Shown here piece after piece: positions 19,209 to 28,380 of a stretch of 64,000 bases of DNA (positions are counted from its first letter, which is position 1; every line of letters starts with the position of its first letter). The stretch is taken from NCBI RefSeq assembly GCF_003628435.1, contig NZ_RBZN01000001.1, positions 31,912 to 95,911 on the forward strand. The letters run 5' to 3'. The stretch comes from Ureibacillus endophyticus (GTDB taxonomy: Bacteria; Bacillota; Bacilli; Bacillales_A; Planococcaceae). The notes beneath the pieces were generated by a model. That model was given only the letters and a program-made list of their open reading frames with translations, made no database searches and was not told where the DNA came from. Both the position numbers and the translations under genes were made by a program.

Positions 19209-19217
19209 TGCTATAAT
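19209..19217 (+). promoter_or_regulatory. Extended -10 promoter candidate for murC
   Basis: TGCTATAAT is a perfect extended -10 element, with no good -35 at 17-18 bp. It lies about 120 bp upstream of the murC start codon. Confidence 0.5.
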
Positions 19218-19338
19218 GGGGTAAGTTTTTACTAAATGGCACAAACTAGTTATAAATATAATTTTAAATAATTTTAATAAAATTTGTGTAGTTTTACTTT
19301 ATTCATTGGGACCTAGGTATCCCGGGAGGTTTTTTAAT

Positions 19339-20655
19339 ATGACAGTTTATCATTTTACAGGAATTAAAGGTTCAGGTATGAGCTCACTTGCTCAAATTTT
19401 ATTTGATTCTGGGGAACAAGTTCAAGGGTCTGATGTTGAGACATATTACTTCACTGAACAACCATTAAGAGATCGAAATATAACAATCCTACCTTTTAAT
19501 GCAGATAATATTCAAAAAGGAATGACAGTAATTGCTGGAAACGCATTTACTGACGAACATCCTGAAATTGTTCGAGCGAAAGAATTAGGCGTGGAAGTAA
19601 TTCGTTATCATAAATTTTTAGGAGACTATATCAAAAATTATACATCTATTGCCATTACAGGTGCTCATGGGAAAACTTCAACAACTGGTTTGATGAGTCA
19701 TGTAATTGGAGGATTTATGCCAACTTCCTTCCTAATTGGAGATGGCACAGGTTCAGGTGAAGAAAATGCTTCTTATTTTGTTATGGAAGCATGTGAATAT
19801 CGTCGTCACTTTTTAGCATATCATCCAGACTATGCAGTAATGACAAATATTGATTTTGACCATCCAGATTATTATAAAGACGTAAATGATGTTTATTCTG
19901 CTTTCCAACAACTGGCATTACAAGTTAAGAAAGCCATCATCGCGTGTGGTGATGATGAACATTTACAAAAAATTCAAGCAAATGTTCCAGTTGTATATTA
20001 TGGCTTAGGGGCAAACAATGACTTTGCTGCTAGAAACGTTGAGAAAACTACGGATGGTACAACATTTGAAGTATATGTGCGAAATGAATATTATGATAAA
20101 TTTACAATTCCTCTATATGGGGATCATGCGATTCTGAATTCATTAGCCGTTATTTCTTTATGTCATTATGAAGGAATACCAGCTGATGTAATTCAAGAGC
20201 GTCTAAGTACTTATTCTGGTGTAAAAAGACGTTTTACAGAGACGAAAATTGGTAATAATGTTCTTGTTGATGATTATGCACATCATCCGACTGAAATCAA
20301 TGCAACAATTCAATCAGCTCGACAAAAATATCCTGACAGACAAATCGTGGCTATCTTCCAACCGCATACATTTAGTCGTACGCAAGCTTTCTTGCAACAA
20401 TTTGCGGATAGTTTAAAAAAGGCTGATGCCATTTATTTATGCGAGATTTTTAGTTCTGCCCGGGAAAAACAAGGAGAATTAACAATCTCTGATTTGGCAA
20501 ATCTAATTGAAGGTAGTAGCGTCCTGCAGTTGGAAAATATTGAAATACTAAAAAAGCATACTAATGCTGTGTTCTTGTTTATGGGTGCAGGTGATGTTCA
20601 TAAGTATCAAGATGCATTTGAAAATGTTTTGAAAAATGGTGAAGAAACAGCTTAA
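19339..20655 (+). CDS. murC: UDP-N-acetylmuramate--L-alanine ligase
   Basis: This 438-residue Mur ligase adds L-Ala to UDP-MurNAc, the first peptide step of wall synthesis. It has the N-terminal UDP-binding motif [17 protein letters not shown], the ATP P-loop [12 protein letters not shown] (about 107-118), the central [20 protein letters not shown] region and the C-terminal [12 protein letters not shown] motif. The ATG at 19339 is selected because GGGAGG lies 9 nt upstream; the reading frame extends further up without a ribosome site. It follows sftA as in B. subtilis, but a terminator separates them. Confidence 0.95.
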   Translation: MTVYHFTGIKGSGMSSLAQILFDSGEQVQGSDVETYYFTEQPLRDRNITILPFNADNIQKGMTVIAGNAFTDEHPEIVRAKELGVEVIRYHKFLGDYIKNYTSIAITGAHGKTSTTGLMSHVIGGFMPTSFLIGDGTGSGEENASYFVMEACEYRRHFLAYHPDYAVMTNIDFDHPDYYKDVNDVYSAFQQLALQVKKAIIACGDDEHLQKIQANVPVVYYGLGANNDFAARNVEKTTDGTTFEVYVRNEYYDKFTIPLYGDHAILNSLAVISLCHYEGIPADVIQERLSTYSGVKRRFTETKIGNNVLVDDYAHHPTEINATIQSARQKYPDRQIVAIFQPHTFSRTQAFLQQFADSLKKADAIYLCEIFSSAREKQGELTISDLANLIEGSSVLQLENIEILKKHTNAVFLFMGAGDVHKYQDAFENVLKNGEETA

Positions 20656-20679
20656 ACAATTATGTTTAGGCTGTTTTTT
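20646..20679 (+). terminator. Intrinsic terminator of murC
   Basis: AACAGC-TTAAAC and GTTTA-GCTGTT pair around AATTAT, followed by T residues. The left arm overlaps the murC stop codon. Confidence 0.85.
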
Positions 20680-20732
20680 CTAAAATCATTTCAATGATTT
20701 TTCCTGTAAAAGAACGTGTTTTTCAAAGTAAA

Positions 20733-20761
20733 AAAGGATTTATTATTTTTTTGTCGAATAA
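20733..20761 (+). promoter_or_regulatory. Sigma-H-type promoter for ytxGH
   Basis: AAAGGATTT (20733-20741) matches the sigma-H -35 consensus RnAGGAwWW at every defined position. GTCGAATAA (20753-20761) matches the -10 consensus RnnGAATww, and the spacer is 11 bp. In B. subtilis the ytxGHJ operon is known to be under sigma-H and sigma-B. No convincing sigma-B boxes were seen here. Confidence 0.75.
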
Positions 20762-20793
20762 AACACTAAACGAGTCTCGGAGGTTTTGACATC

Positions 20794-21279
20794 ATGGAAA
20801 TCATTTTATATGTTGCAGTATTGATAGCAGCAATTGGCTTTTTAGTCCTATGTATTAGCGTAGGGATGACATTATTTTCCCTTAAAAATACGTTAAATAG
20901 TATTGCTGGGACAGTTGCAGGAATTGAAGGACAAATGGAAGGAATTACTCGTGAGACAACCTCTCTTCTTGCTAAAACAAATACATTGGCAGAAGATATA
21001 ACTCAAAAATCAGAAAAACTGAATTCTGTTGTTGATGCGGTAAAAAATATTGGTACTTCAGTTACAGGTTTAAACAATTCTATTAATCAAATCACATCTT
21101 CTATTACAAAAGAAGTTAGTAAAAATGAAGAAAAGATTGCACAAGTGGTTCAATGGAGCAATGTAGCCATGGAAATTGCTGATAAGTGGAAACAGCGAAA
21201 AGTCATTGACCAAGAAGATGTGGATAAAGCAGCAGAAAAAATAGTTAAAGAATCTTCAAAAACAAAACGTAGTAAATAA
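20794..21279 (+). CDS. ytxG: DUF948 membrane-anchored protein YtxG
   Basis: This 161-residue protein has an N-terminal membrane helix (about residues 3-27) followed by a long heptad-like region rich in Thr/Ser/Asn (SLKNTLNSIAGTVAGIEGQ, then repeated TSxTxxxN segments) with coiled-coil character. It ends in a lysine-rich tail. This is the DUF948/YtxG family, a general-stress protein of unknown mechanism. It is 19 nt upstream of ytxH. The sigma-H-type promoter suggests expression in post-exponential phase. Confidence 0.9.
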   Translation: MEIILYVAVLIAAIGFLVLCISVGMTLFSLKNTLNSIAGTVAGIEGQMEGITRETTSLLAKTNTLAEDITQKSEKLNSVVDAVKNIGTSVTGLNNSINQITSSITKEVSKNEEKIAQVVQWSNVAMEIADKWKQRKVIDQEDVDKAAEKIVKESSKTKRSK

Positions 21280-21298
21280 GCGAATGGGGGATGGCAAA

Positions 21299-21763
21299 AT
21301 GAACGGGGAAAAGCCAAATTATAATGAAGTAAAAAATGAAGTTGTAGCAAATTTACCTCAAGTTTATACGGGAAATAATGTTGATATCTACGAGGAGGAA
21401 ACTTTAAATATGAAGGACTTTGTAATTGGTGCATTAGTAGGGGGAATTGTTGGAGCAGCAGCTGGCATGCTACTTGCACCTAAAACAGGTAGAGATTTAA
21501 GAAGTGACGTTGCATACCAAGCTGTCCAATTAAAAGATAAAAGTGTCGTACTTTCTTCTACAGCTAAAGAAAAAACAGTACAACTTTCAAATCAATTAAA
21601 AGAGCAATCAACTCAATTAGTTGATAAAGTGAAGTCAAAAACGTCAAAAGTACCACGTGTATTTGATGATGGTACAGTTTCATACGAAGGGGAAGAACCT
21701 TTAGAAATGGAAACATACGAAGGTGTAGATATGGCAGAGATTGCTCGTCCATCTTCCATTTAA
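21299..21763 (+). CDS. ytxH: YtxH domain general-stress protein
   Basis: This protein of about 154 residues has the YtxH signature MKDFVIGALVGGIVGAAAGM followed by LLAPKTGRDLR, a glycine-zipper membrane helix and an amphipathic C-terminal part with coiled-coil character. The N-terminal 37 residues ahead of the helix are polar. The ATG at 21299 is used because GGGGGAT lies upstream. A second good ribosome site (GAGGAGG) precedes an internal ATG at 21410 that would begin exactly at the membrane segment, so a short isoform is possible. ytxJ, third gene of the B. subtilis operon, is absent. Confidence 0.88.
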   Translation: MNGEKPNYNEVKNEVVANLPQVYTGNNVDIYEEETLNMKDFVIGALVGGIVGAAAGMLLAPKTGRDLRSDVAYQAVQLKDKSVVLSSTAKEKTVQLSNQLKEQSTQLVDKVKSKTSKVPRVFDDGTVSYEGEEPLEMETYEGVDMAEIARPSSI

Positions 21764-21768
21764 ATAAG

Positions 21769-21813
21769 AAAAACGCAAGTATACTGGAAAAACCAGCATT
21801 CTTGCGTTTTTTT
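21769..21813. terminator. Bidirectional terminator between ytxH and the FtsA-like gene
   Basis: AAACGCAAG-TAT and AT-T-CTTGCGTTT form the outer stem, CTGG-aaaaa-CCAG the inner. T runs occur on both strands. The outer arm is shared with terminators at 25271 and 35393. Confidence 0.9.
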
Positions 21814-21829
21814 ATTTTGTAGAATAACT

Positions 21830-23995
21830 TTACACGGTCATGTTTGTTACAGGATATTCAGATAGTATAATTTCTAGTTTATCGCCACCGAAAATTTCCT
21901 CGTCAAATGAAGATGCAATCCCATTTTTCAAAATTGTAAAATGCCCTTTAAAATTAGTTGGCAGTTGCCAATTAGAATAGCGGAAAACATCTTGGAAAAT
22001 CCATGGTTTCGTATCTTTTTCTATAATTTGAATGGTAGCTCCATTTTGAATCGTAGTATTCGGTTGTACAACAGCACCATTTACTAGTACTTCTCTACAA
22101 ACTTTCGTTAATTCTAGCTGTTCATTTTGGAAGGTTACGATTATTTTTTCTTCAAGTAAAGTATCTAATTTATTTGCTATAGATTGTACAGTTGGAAGAG
22201 GTGAATCTTCAATTGTTAATGTATCACCACCTTGAATTGAATACTGTAATTTGCTAGGTTTTCCATTAATAAATAACTTAGCAGTAAATTCCGGTAAAAA
22301 CATCGGTTGGCCGTTGACATGAATGAAAAATGACTGCAGCTTATGAAGTATATCTAATCGATTGATAGCTTTTAATAATTCATCAATAGTTTCAACCGTT
22401 TCAATTTCAACATGGTCACGGTCTTTTAGTTCCAACTCAAGAGGGGCATTTTCACCGTTAACTTTCACTTTCGGCTCAACGATATACATTGTTCCTTGAA
22501 TCGTCACTGTTTTTACAGAAGCACCATCGACAATATCACGAACTGTTGCTTTAGCATCAACTCCATCAATACCCTCAATCAATGAAATATTATCCCCATG
22601 ATGGATGAGTGTTTTCGTTGAAGCCGTTTCACCGTTAACGAGAATTGTGGCAGGTTGCCCATGTTCGCCTGGAATAAAAATATCTTGTCCGTTTACAGTA
22701 ATAGAAATACCTTGTCCAGGTTTTCCATAAAGTTGCTTCGCTCGGATGTTGGCAGCTAAAAATGCATCTGCAACGGTCATTTCTTTCATTTCAAATAGAC
22801 GAACTATTTGCTCGTTTACAACAACGGTCATATATTGTACTGGCGCTTTTTTCGCAGCAATTGCAATACCGATTGGTGTAACAAGCTCTGGTGTAGCTGG
22901 AATGAATTCCTCTTTTGTTAAGTTTTGAATTGCATCTATTCCTCGAACTGCTACACGATTAGAAGGAAGTGCTAAAATGTTACAAAGTTCCGTTGTTAAA
23001 TTTGGTGTTAAACTTCCTCCACCAACTAACATGATCGCTTTAGGTGCTTCTTGATTATTTAATCTTAAAATTTCATTACCTATAGATTCTGCTAAATTTC
23101 GAATGGCAGGTATAATGGCTTCTATTACTTCTTCTTTCGGTATTTCTTGATCAAATCCAAGAATGTCTTGAATAACAATTGTTTCATCTGTTGAAAGTTG
23201 ACGTTTAGCTTTTTCTGCTATAGGGAAGTCTAATAAATACTGGTCACTTAATGCTTCTGTTATTTCATCTCCTGCAGTAGGTACCATTCCATATGCAACA
23301 ATGGTGCCTTGATTTGTAATCGCAATATCGGAAGTTCCTGCACCAATGTCAACTAATGCTACGTTTAATCTTCGCATCGTAGGTGGAATTAACACATTGA
23401 TTGCAGCAATTGGTTCGAGTGTTAAAGCTTCCATTTCTAAATCGGAACGTTTCAAAGCAGCGAGTAATGATTCCACAACGACTCGAGGTAAAAAAGTGGC
23501 AATGACTTCAACCGTTGCTTCATCACCTTGTTGGTCTAGTAAATTACCAATTTCTTCACCATCTAATTTGTAATAAAGTACAGAATAACCAACACAATAA
23601 TAGTGACTCATTTTTACGTCTTCTTTATTTTGAAGTAGTTTAGCTTGGGCTTGTTGAACTGCTTGTAATTCTAAGCGACTAATATCTTCTTCTGTAAAGA
23701 TTGGCCGATTGCGAATATTAATTGTCACACTAGCTTGTTCTGTTTTTAATGCTCTACCTGCAGCTGCAACACTTACTTTTGTTAACGGGCCGTGTTTTTG
23801 TTCCAGTTCAGATTTAATTTCTTTTATTAATTCAGCAACATACAAAACATTATGTATTTGACCATCAACCATTGCACGTTCTTTATGTTCTTTTACAATA
23901 ATATCTGATACATGGAAATGCTCGTTTTGCTCTTCAAGAATAATACCTACGACGGAACGAGTGCCTATATCTAAAGCAAATAATTTCGAACACAT
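21830..23995 (-). CDS. FtsA-like actin-family ATPase with C-terminal repeat extension
   Basis: The 721-residue protein has an actin/FtsA-type N-terminal domain of about 385 residues: phosphate-1 motif FALDIGTRSVVG (6-17), SHS2-like insert (about 60-200), phosphate-2 motif VALVDIGAGTSDIAI (212-226) and adenosine motif AIMLVGGGSLTPN (320-332). The remaining 335 residues hold repeated modules of about 45 residues with VNG in the first part and GD-x-I/L-x-I at the end (430-474, 556-597, 617-659; partial ones at 506-533 and 685-711), resembling beta-grasp ligand or interaction domains. It is not the ftsA of the ftsAZ locus by context. A role in division, wall or surface assembly is inference only. 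The ribosome site is AAAGGAAG. Confidence 0.8.
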   Translation of the reverse strand: MCSKLFALDIGTRSVVGIILEEQNEHFHVSDIIVKEHKERAMVDGQIHNVLYVAELIKEIKSELEQKHGPLTKVSVAAAGRALKTEQASVTINIRNRPIFTEEDISRLELQAVQQAQAKLLQNKEDVKMSHYYCVGYSVLYYKLDGEEIGNLLDQQGDEATVEVIATFLPRVVVESLLAALKRSDLEMEALTLEPIAAINVLIPPTMRRLNVALVDIGAGTSDIAITNQGTIVAYGMVPTAGDEITEALSDQYLLDFPIAEKAKRQLSTDETIVIQDILGFDQEIPKEEVIEAIIPAIRNLAESIGNEILRLNNQEAPKAIMLVGGGSLTPNLTTELCNILALPSNRVAVRGIDAIQNLTKEEFIPATPELVTPIGIAIAAKKAPVQYMTVVVNEQIVRLFEMKEMTVADAFLAANIRAKQLYGKPGQGISITVNGQDIFIPGEHGQPATILVNGETASTKTLIHHGDNISLIEGIDGVDAKATVRDIVDGASVKTVTIQGTMYIVEPKVKVNGENAPLELELKDRDHVEIETVETIDELLKAINRLDILHKLQSFFIHVNGQPMFLPEFTAKLFINGKPSKLQYSIQGGDTLTIEDSPLPTVQSIANKLDTLLEEKIIVTFQNEQLELTKVCREVLVNGAVVQPNTTIQNGATIQIIEKDTKPWIFQDVFRYSNWQLPTNFKGHFTILKNGIASSFDEEIFGGDKLEIILSEYPVTNMTV

Positions 23996-24031
23996 TGTAA
24001 CCGCTTCCTTTCTGAAAATATATGAAAATAC

Positions 24032-24053
24032 TTTAGCGAGTTGAAGCGCTAAA
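24032..24053. promoter_or_regulatory. Inverted repeat between the FtsA-like gene and aroA
   Basis: TTTAGCG-(8 nt)-CGCTAAA is a perfect 7-bp inverted repeat, lying 8 bp before the aroA -35 box. On the other strand it would be in the FtsA-like mRNA leader or promoter. It could be an operator; there is no direct proof. Confidence 0.4.
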
Positions 24054-24061
24054 TTAAAAGC

Positions 24062-24090
24062 GTGACATTCTGAACTTTCTTGATTATAAT
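24062..24090 (+). promoter_or_regulatory. Sigma-A promoter of aroA
   Basis: GTGACA (24062-24067), 17 bp, then a consensus TATAAT (24085-24090), about 75 bp upstream of the aroA start. Confidence 0.75.
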
Positions 24091-24165
24091 AGAGTTATTA
24101 TCTTAAAATGTATCACACATTTCAGCGTTCTGAAAGAGTTCGGTACAGGGAGAGGAGAAAAGGGA

Positions 24166-25251
24166 ATGAGTGAGCAAAACTTAGAAGCATTACGTAGTCA
24201 AATTGACGGATTAAATTTAGAAATTTTACGTTTAATTAACGAACGAGCAGAGGTAGTAAACGAAATCGGTAAAATTAAAGAAAAACAAGGGGTTAACCGA
24301 TACGATCCTCTTCGTGAACGCCATATGTTAAACCTATTAAGAGAGAATAACAAAGGTCCGTTAAATCAAATGACGGTTGATTATATTTTTAAACAAATCT
24401 TTAAAACAGCTTTAAAACAATTAGAAGCTGAGAAGAAAAAAGAATTACTTGTATCACGTAAGAAAAAGTCAGAAGATACTGTCATTAATATCAATGGAGA
24501 ACAAATTGGTTCAGGTGCTCCTACATTCGTATTTGGTCCTTGTTCTGTTGAATCATATGAACAAGTTGCAGCAGTTGCAGCTTCTCTTAAGGAGAAAGGT
24601 CAAAAATTAATTCGTGGTGGAGCATACAAACCACGTACATCTCCTTACGACTTCCAAGGTTTAGGTTTAGAAGGTCTTAAAATTTTAAAACAAATTTCTC
24701 AAGAATATGGTTTAGCTGTAGTTACTGAAATCGTAACTCCTGCTCATATTGAAGAGGCACTTGACTATGTAGATGTAATTCAAATTGGTGCACGTAATAT
24801 GCAAAACTTTGAGTTATTAAAAGCAGTAGGTGAAACAAACAAGCCTGTTCTATTAAAACGTGGTTTAGCTGCTACAATCGACGAATTCATCCATGCTGCT
24901 GAATATATTATGTCAAAAGGTAACGAAAATATTATGCTTTGCGAACGTGGTATCCGTACTTACGAAAAAGCAACACGTAATACTTTAGACATTTCTGCAG
25001 TACCTATTTTAAAACAAGAAACGCACTTACCAGTATTTGTTGACGTAACGCATTCAACTGGTCGTCGTGATTTATTATTGCCTTGTGCAAAAGCTGCAAT
25101 TGCAATTGGTGCAGACGGAGTAATGGCAGAGGTACATCCTGATCCATCTGTTGCATTATCTGATTCTCAACAACAAATGGATATTCCACAATTCAATGCT
25201 TTCTACGATGAAATTCAAAAATTCATGAAGCAATATGAATTAAAAGCATAA
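24166..25251 (+). CDS. aroA: Bifunctional chorismate mutase / 3-deoxy-7-phosphoheptulonate synthase
   Basis: This 361-residue fusion has an AroQ-type chorismate mutase domain (residues 1-88; [20 protein letters not shown] and later RYDPLRE) followed by a type I-beta DAHP synthase (about 105-358; [51 protein letters not shown]). It makes DAHP, the first shikimate intermediate; the mutase domain serves as the allosteric sensor of chorismate/prephenate in Bacillus. The gene name follows B. subtilis usage, not E. coli aroA. A strong GGAGAGGAG site precedes the ATG. It is transcribed from its own promoter and ended by a terminator. Confidence 0.95.
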   Translation: MSEQNLEALRSQIDGLNLEILRLINERAEVVNEIGKIKEKQGVNRYDPLRERHMLNLLRENNKGPLNQMTVDYIFKQIFKTALKQLEAEKKKELLVSRKKKSEDTVININGEQIGSGAPTFVFGPCSVESYEQVAAVAASLKEKGQKLIRGGAYKPRTSPYDFQGLGLEGLKILKQISQEYGLAVVTEIVTPAHIEEALDYVDVIQIGARNMQNFELLKAVGETNKPVLLKRGLAATIDEFIHAAEYIMSKGNENIMLCERGIRTYEKATRNTLDISAVPILKQETHLPVFVDVTHSTGRRDLLLPCAKAAIAIGADGVMAEVHPDPSVALSDSQQQMDIPQFNAFYDEIQKFMKQYELKA

Positions 25252-25270
25252 TTTAAGAATACTTATGGAG

Positions 25271-25307
25271 CGCAAGGATGTTAAATCGATAACATTCTTG
25301 CGTTTTT
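25271..25307 (+). terminator. Intrinsic terminator of aroA
   Basis: CGCAAGGATGTT and AACATTCTTGCG form a 12-bp stem with one G-T pair, followed by TTTTT. It is related in sequence to the terminators at 21769 and 35393. Confidence 0.92.
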
Positions 25308-25409
25308 ACATTTTTTAAGATTGTATGGAAAATAATAATTATTAGATACTTCTTTGATGAAAAGTCGAAAAATGTCGTTCTATTACTTCGTATTTAGAAA
25401 GATTTTATA

Positions 25410-25439
25410 TTGAAAAAGAAATGAGAATTGTCGTATGAT
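25410..25439 (+). promoter_or_regulatory. Sigma-A promoter of ccpA
   Basis: TTGAAA (25410-25415) and TATGAT (25434-25439) are separated by 18 bp, 37 bp before the TTG start codon. Confidence 0.6.
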
Positions 25440-25475
25440 GAGTTTACAAGATAAAAATACGAGGAGGCGTATCCT

Positions 25476-26483
25476 TTGACTGTAACAATATATGATGTTG
25501 CACGCGAAGCAAACGTTTCAATGGCGACAGTATCCAGAGTAGTAAATGGAAACCAAAACGTGAAACCTGCTACAAGAAAAAAAGTATTAGAAGTGATTGA
25601 ACGTTTAGAGTATCGACCAAATGCAGTTGCACGAGGTCTTGCAAGTAAAAAAACAACAACAGTCGGAGTGATTATCCCAGATATTTCGAATAATATTTAT
25701 GCTGAAGCAGCACGTGGGATAGAGGATATCGCCACAATGTACCGATATAATATTATTTTGGCAAACTCTGACCAAAATGAAGAAAAAGAGCTTTCTCTCC
25801 TTGATACTATGTACGGAAAACAGGTGGATGGGATCGTCATGATGAGTGATGCTGTGACACCGAAACTTCATCAATCTATGGATCATTCTCCAGTTCCTAT
25901 TGTTCTAGCTGGTACAGTTGATGAATCCAATCAATTTGCCTCTGTTAATATCGATTATTTCCAAGCATCATATGAAGCTGTACAAATGTTAATTGCGAAT
26001 GGGCATAAGCGTATTGCATTTGTATCGGGACCTCTCCATAACACAATCAATTCTAAATTTAAATTAGAAGCTTATAAAAAAGCATTAATTGATGCAGGAT
26101 TAGAAATTGATGAGCAATTAATTCTCCCAGAAGAAGGTTCATATGATAGTGGTATTGAAGCATTGGAGACGGTTATTACTTTAGAACAACCTCCTACAGC
26201 TTTTTTTGCTGGTAGCGATGAATTAGCTATTGGTATTATTCATGGGGCTCAAGATAGAGGATTGAAAGTGCCAGAAGATATCGAAGTTATTAGTTTTGAA
26301 AACTCGAAATTGGCGAGAATGGTACGCCCACAACTGACTAGTGTTGTGTTACCACTCTATGACATTGGTGCTGTAGCGATGCGATTATTAACGAAAATCA
26401 TGAACAAAGAAGAGATTGATAATCAAGAAGTAATCATTCCACATAGAATTGAAGTTCGAGATTCTGTAAAAACAGCTGATTAA
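25476..26483 (+). CDS. ccpA: Catabolite control protein A
   Basis: This 335-residue LacI-family regulator starts with the helix-turn-helix and hinge [20 protein letters not shown], followed by [20 protein letters not shown] and a periplasmic-binding-protein-like core with [18 protein letters not shown], all characteristic of CcpA. With P-Ser-HPr it binds cre sites and governs carbon catabolite control. The start is TTG (25476), 8 nt after GAGGAGG. It sits next to the acu/acsA genes, which are CcpA targets in B. subtilis; no clear cre site could be picked out between acuA and acsA here. Confidence 0.95.
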   Translation: MTVTIYDVAREANVSMATVSRVVNGNQNVKPATRKKVLEVIERLEYRPNAVARGLASKKTTTVGVIIPDISNNIYAEAARGIEDIATMYRYNIILANSDQNEEKELSLLDTMYGKQVDGIVMMSDAVTPKLHQSMDHSPVPIVLAGTVDESNQFASVNIDYFQASYEAVQMLIANGHKRIAFVSGPLHNTINSKFKLEAYKKALIDAGLEIDEQLILPEEGSYDSGIEALETVITLEQPPTAFFAGSDELAIGIIHGAQDRGLKVPEDIEVISFENSKLARMVRPQLTSVVLPLYDIGAVAMRLLTKIMNKEEIDNQEVIIPHRIEVRDSVKTAD

Positions 26484-26510
26484 AAGTTTAGTTTAAAACT
26501 AATAATTAAA

Positions 26511-26548
26511 GGCAATCGTGATTTATTACAATCATGATTGCCATTTTT
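26511..26548. terminator. Terminator between convergent ccpA and acuC
   Basis: GGCAATCGTGATT and AATCATGATTGCC form a 13-bp stem with one G-T pair, followed by ATTTTTATTATTTT on the plus strand. Confidence 0.88.
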
Positions 26549-26549
26549 A

Positions 26550-27707
26550 TTATTTTCTTTCATTTCGAATGATATGTAATGCTTTCGTTAGCATTTGTTC
26601 ATTTTTTTCTTCGATTTCGGCCTTTCTTGGAATTGGCTCATACAAAGGGTTTGGATCTTCCCAAGTAGGGATTAACGGTACTGGTGATTCTTGTTGCCAT
26701 TTATCAAGCCAACTTACAGGGAGATTTCCATTAGGGGAAGGTAGGTCATTCATTTCAGTCCATATAAAGGACCAAGCACGAGGAACTACTCTCCAAATAT
26801 CATAACCACCACCACCCACTGCGATCCATCTACCATCACAATATTCGTGGGCAAGCTGGTGGGCAAGTTTAGGAATTTCTCGATAGATATTCATCGTTCC
26901 ATATAAATGTGTTAACGGGTCAAAATAGTGAGCGTCTGCGCCATTTTGTGTAAATACTACATCAGGCTTGAAAAATTCAAACACTTCCCGCATTGCACTT
27001 TCATATACTTTCAAGAAGCTTTCGTCCTCAGTAAAGGCATCTAATGGAAAATTAAAAGATGTTCCATAACCTTGTCCATTCCCACGTTCAGTAACATTCC
27101 CTGTTCCCGGGAATAGGTAACGGCCAGTTTCGTGAATAGAAAGCGTGCATACATCAGGGTCATCATAAAAAGTCCACTGTACACCATCACCATGATGAGC
27201 GTCAGTGTCTACATATAAAACACGAGCGTTATATTTTTTTTGTATATATTTGATGGCTACACTACTATCGTTGTATATACAAAAGCCTGAAGCTCTACCA
27301 TGGAAACCATGATGTAACCCTCCACCTAAGTTAAGGGCATGTCTACTTTTTCCTTGCATCACGTAATCAACCGCTTGTAAAGTTCCACCTACTAGTAAAC
27401 TACTTGCTTCATGCATATTAGGGAAAATAGGAGTATCTTCAGTCCCTATACCGTAATTTTCGCATTCTTGTGCTGTTAATAATCCATGACCAGCTTTTTT
27501 GACTATATCCATATATTTTTCATCGTGGGCAAGGGCAATTTCTTCATCAGTAGCTACTCTTGCCGGAACGATAGCATTATCTGATAGTGCATCGATATTT
27601 TTTAATAAATCCATCGTTAATAGTAAACGTTTGTGATTAAAAGGATGAGAATCTGAAAATTTATAGCCGAGTTGTTCTGGTGAATAAATAAAAACTGCAT
27701 TTTTCAT
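26550..27707 (-). CDS. acuC: Acetoin utilization protein AcuC, histone-deacetylase family
   Basis: This 385-residue class I HDAC-like zinc amidohydrolase has LGGGLHHGFHGRASGFC and VDTDAHHGDGVQ, the His-His and zinc Asp/His motifs, and GADAHYFDPL near the second zinc aspartate. In B. subtilis AcuC removes the acetyl group that AcuA places on acetyl-CoA synthetase. The ATG at 27707 overlaps the acuB stop as ATGA, so the two are coupled. A longer frame upstream has no ribosome site. It is last in the acuABC operon. Confidence 0.92.
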   Translation of the reverse strand: MKNAVFIYSPEQLGYKFSDSHPFNHKRLLLTMDLLKNIDALSDNAIVPARVATDEEIALAHDEKYMDIVKKAGHGLLTAQECENYGIGTEDTPIFPNMHEASSLLVGGTLQAVDYVMQGKSRHALNLGGGLHHGFHGRASGFCIYNDSSVAIKYIQKKYNARVLYVDTDAHHGDGVQWTFYDDPDVCTLSIHETGRYLFPGTGNVTERGNGQGYGTSFNFPLDAFTEDESFLKVYESAMREVFEFFKPDVVFTQNGADAHYFDPLTHLYGTMNIYREIPKLAHQLAHEYCDGRWIAVGGGGYDIWRVVPRAWSFIWTEMNDLPSPNGNLPVSWLDKWQQESPVPLIPTWEDPNPLYEPIPRKAEIEEKNEQMLTKALHIIRNERK

Positions 27708-28351
27708 TGTTGTACACCCGGAACATTTGGCCAAAGTACATCAAAACCTTGTTCTCGCAATTCACTAATGATATTAAGAGGATTTAAAATTTGTGCTCGG
27801 ACTGATAAAATTCGGCAATTCTCATTTTTAGAATCTGAGAAGACAAGTACACTCAGCACATTGGCTTTATGTTTTTTAAATATTTGAGTGATGTCTGATA
27901 ACGTACCAGGTTTATCGGAAACGCGAATGTCAATTTTAGATGAAGGTTTATGTGCACCGGTTAATTCGATATATGTGTAAAGTAAATCTGTTGTTGTAAC
28001 AATTCCAACCAGTTCTCCTCCTGATACAATTGGTAAACAACTGATTTTCGTTTCATAGAAGGTAACGGCAACTTCTTCAACAAAATCTAAAGGATGCCCG
28101 ATGATAGGGTTTTTAATCATAATTTCTGCAATAGGTGTTTGGTATATTGTCGAATTTGGTTCTTCTTTTAAACAAGATGGAAGGGCATTTTTTACATCAT
28201 GCTCTGTAATTATTCCAACGACCTTGCCTTGTTCATTAACAATTGGTAAATGACGTATTTTCTTCTCACGCATGAGTCGTACGGCATCGTTTACTGTATT
28301 AGTTGGTAATAATGAATAAACTTCTCTATTCATAATTTCTTCAACGATCAT
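27704..28351 (-). CDS. acuB: CBS-ACT domain protein AcuB
   Basis: This 215-residue protein has two CBS domains (about residues 1-60 and 75-130, with MNREVYSLLPTNTVNDAVRL and LVGIVTTTDLL), which bind adenine nucleotides, followed by an ACT domain (about 137-210, starting IDIRVSDKPGTLSDI). It is linked to acetoin/butanediol use in B. subtilis by the operon, with an unknown molecular role that is probably sensory. AAGGGGGG precedes the ATG. It overlaps acuC and follows acuA by 29 nt. Confidence 0.92.
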   Translation of the reverse strand: MIVEEIMNREVYSLLPTNTVNDAVRLMREKKIRHLPIVNEQGKVVGIITEHDVKNALPSCLKEEPNSTIYQTPIAEIMIKNPIIGHPLDFVEEVAVTFYETKISCLPIVSGGELVGIVTTTDLLYTYIELTGAHKPSSKIDIRVSDKPGTLSDITQIFKKHKANVLSVLVFSDSKNENCRILSVRAQILNPLNIISELREQGFDVLWPNVPGVQQ

Positions 28352-28380
28352 ATCTATTTCCCCCCTTAAAACTAATTAAT

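Noticed and set aside
19309-19326. Riboswitch-like palindrome before murC (GGGACC...TATCCC)
   Set aside because: The pairing is broken by mismatches and overlaps the ribosome site by chance; no known riboswitch motif is present.
20715-20741. Sigma-B promoter for ytxG
   Set aside because: GTGTTT and GGATTT with 14 bp between them resemble sigma-B boxes only loosely, and the second overlaps the much better sigma-H -35.
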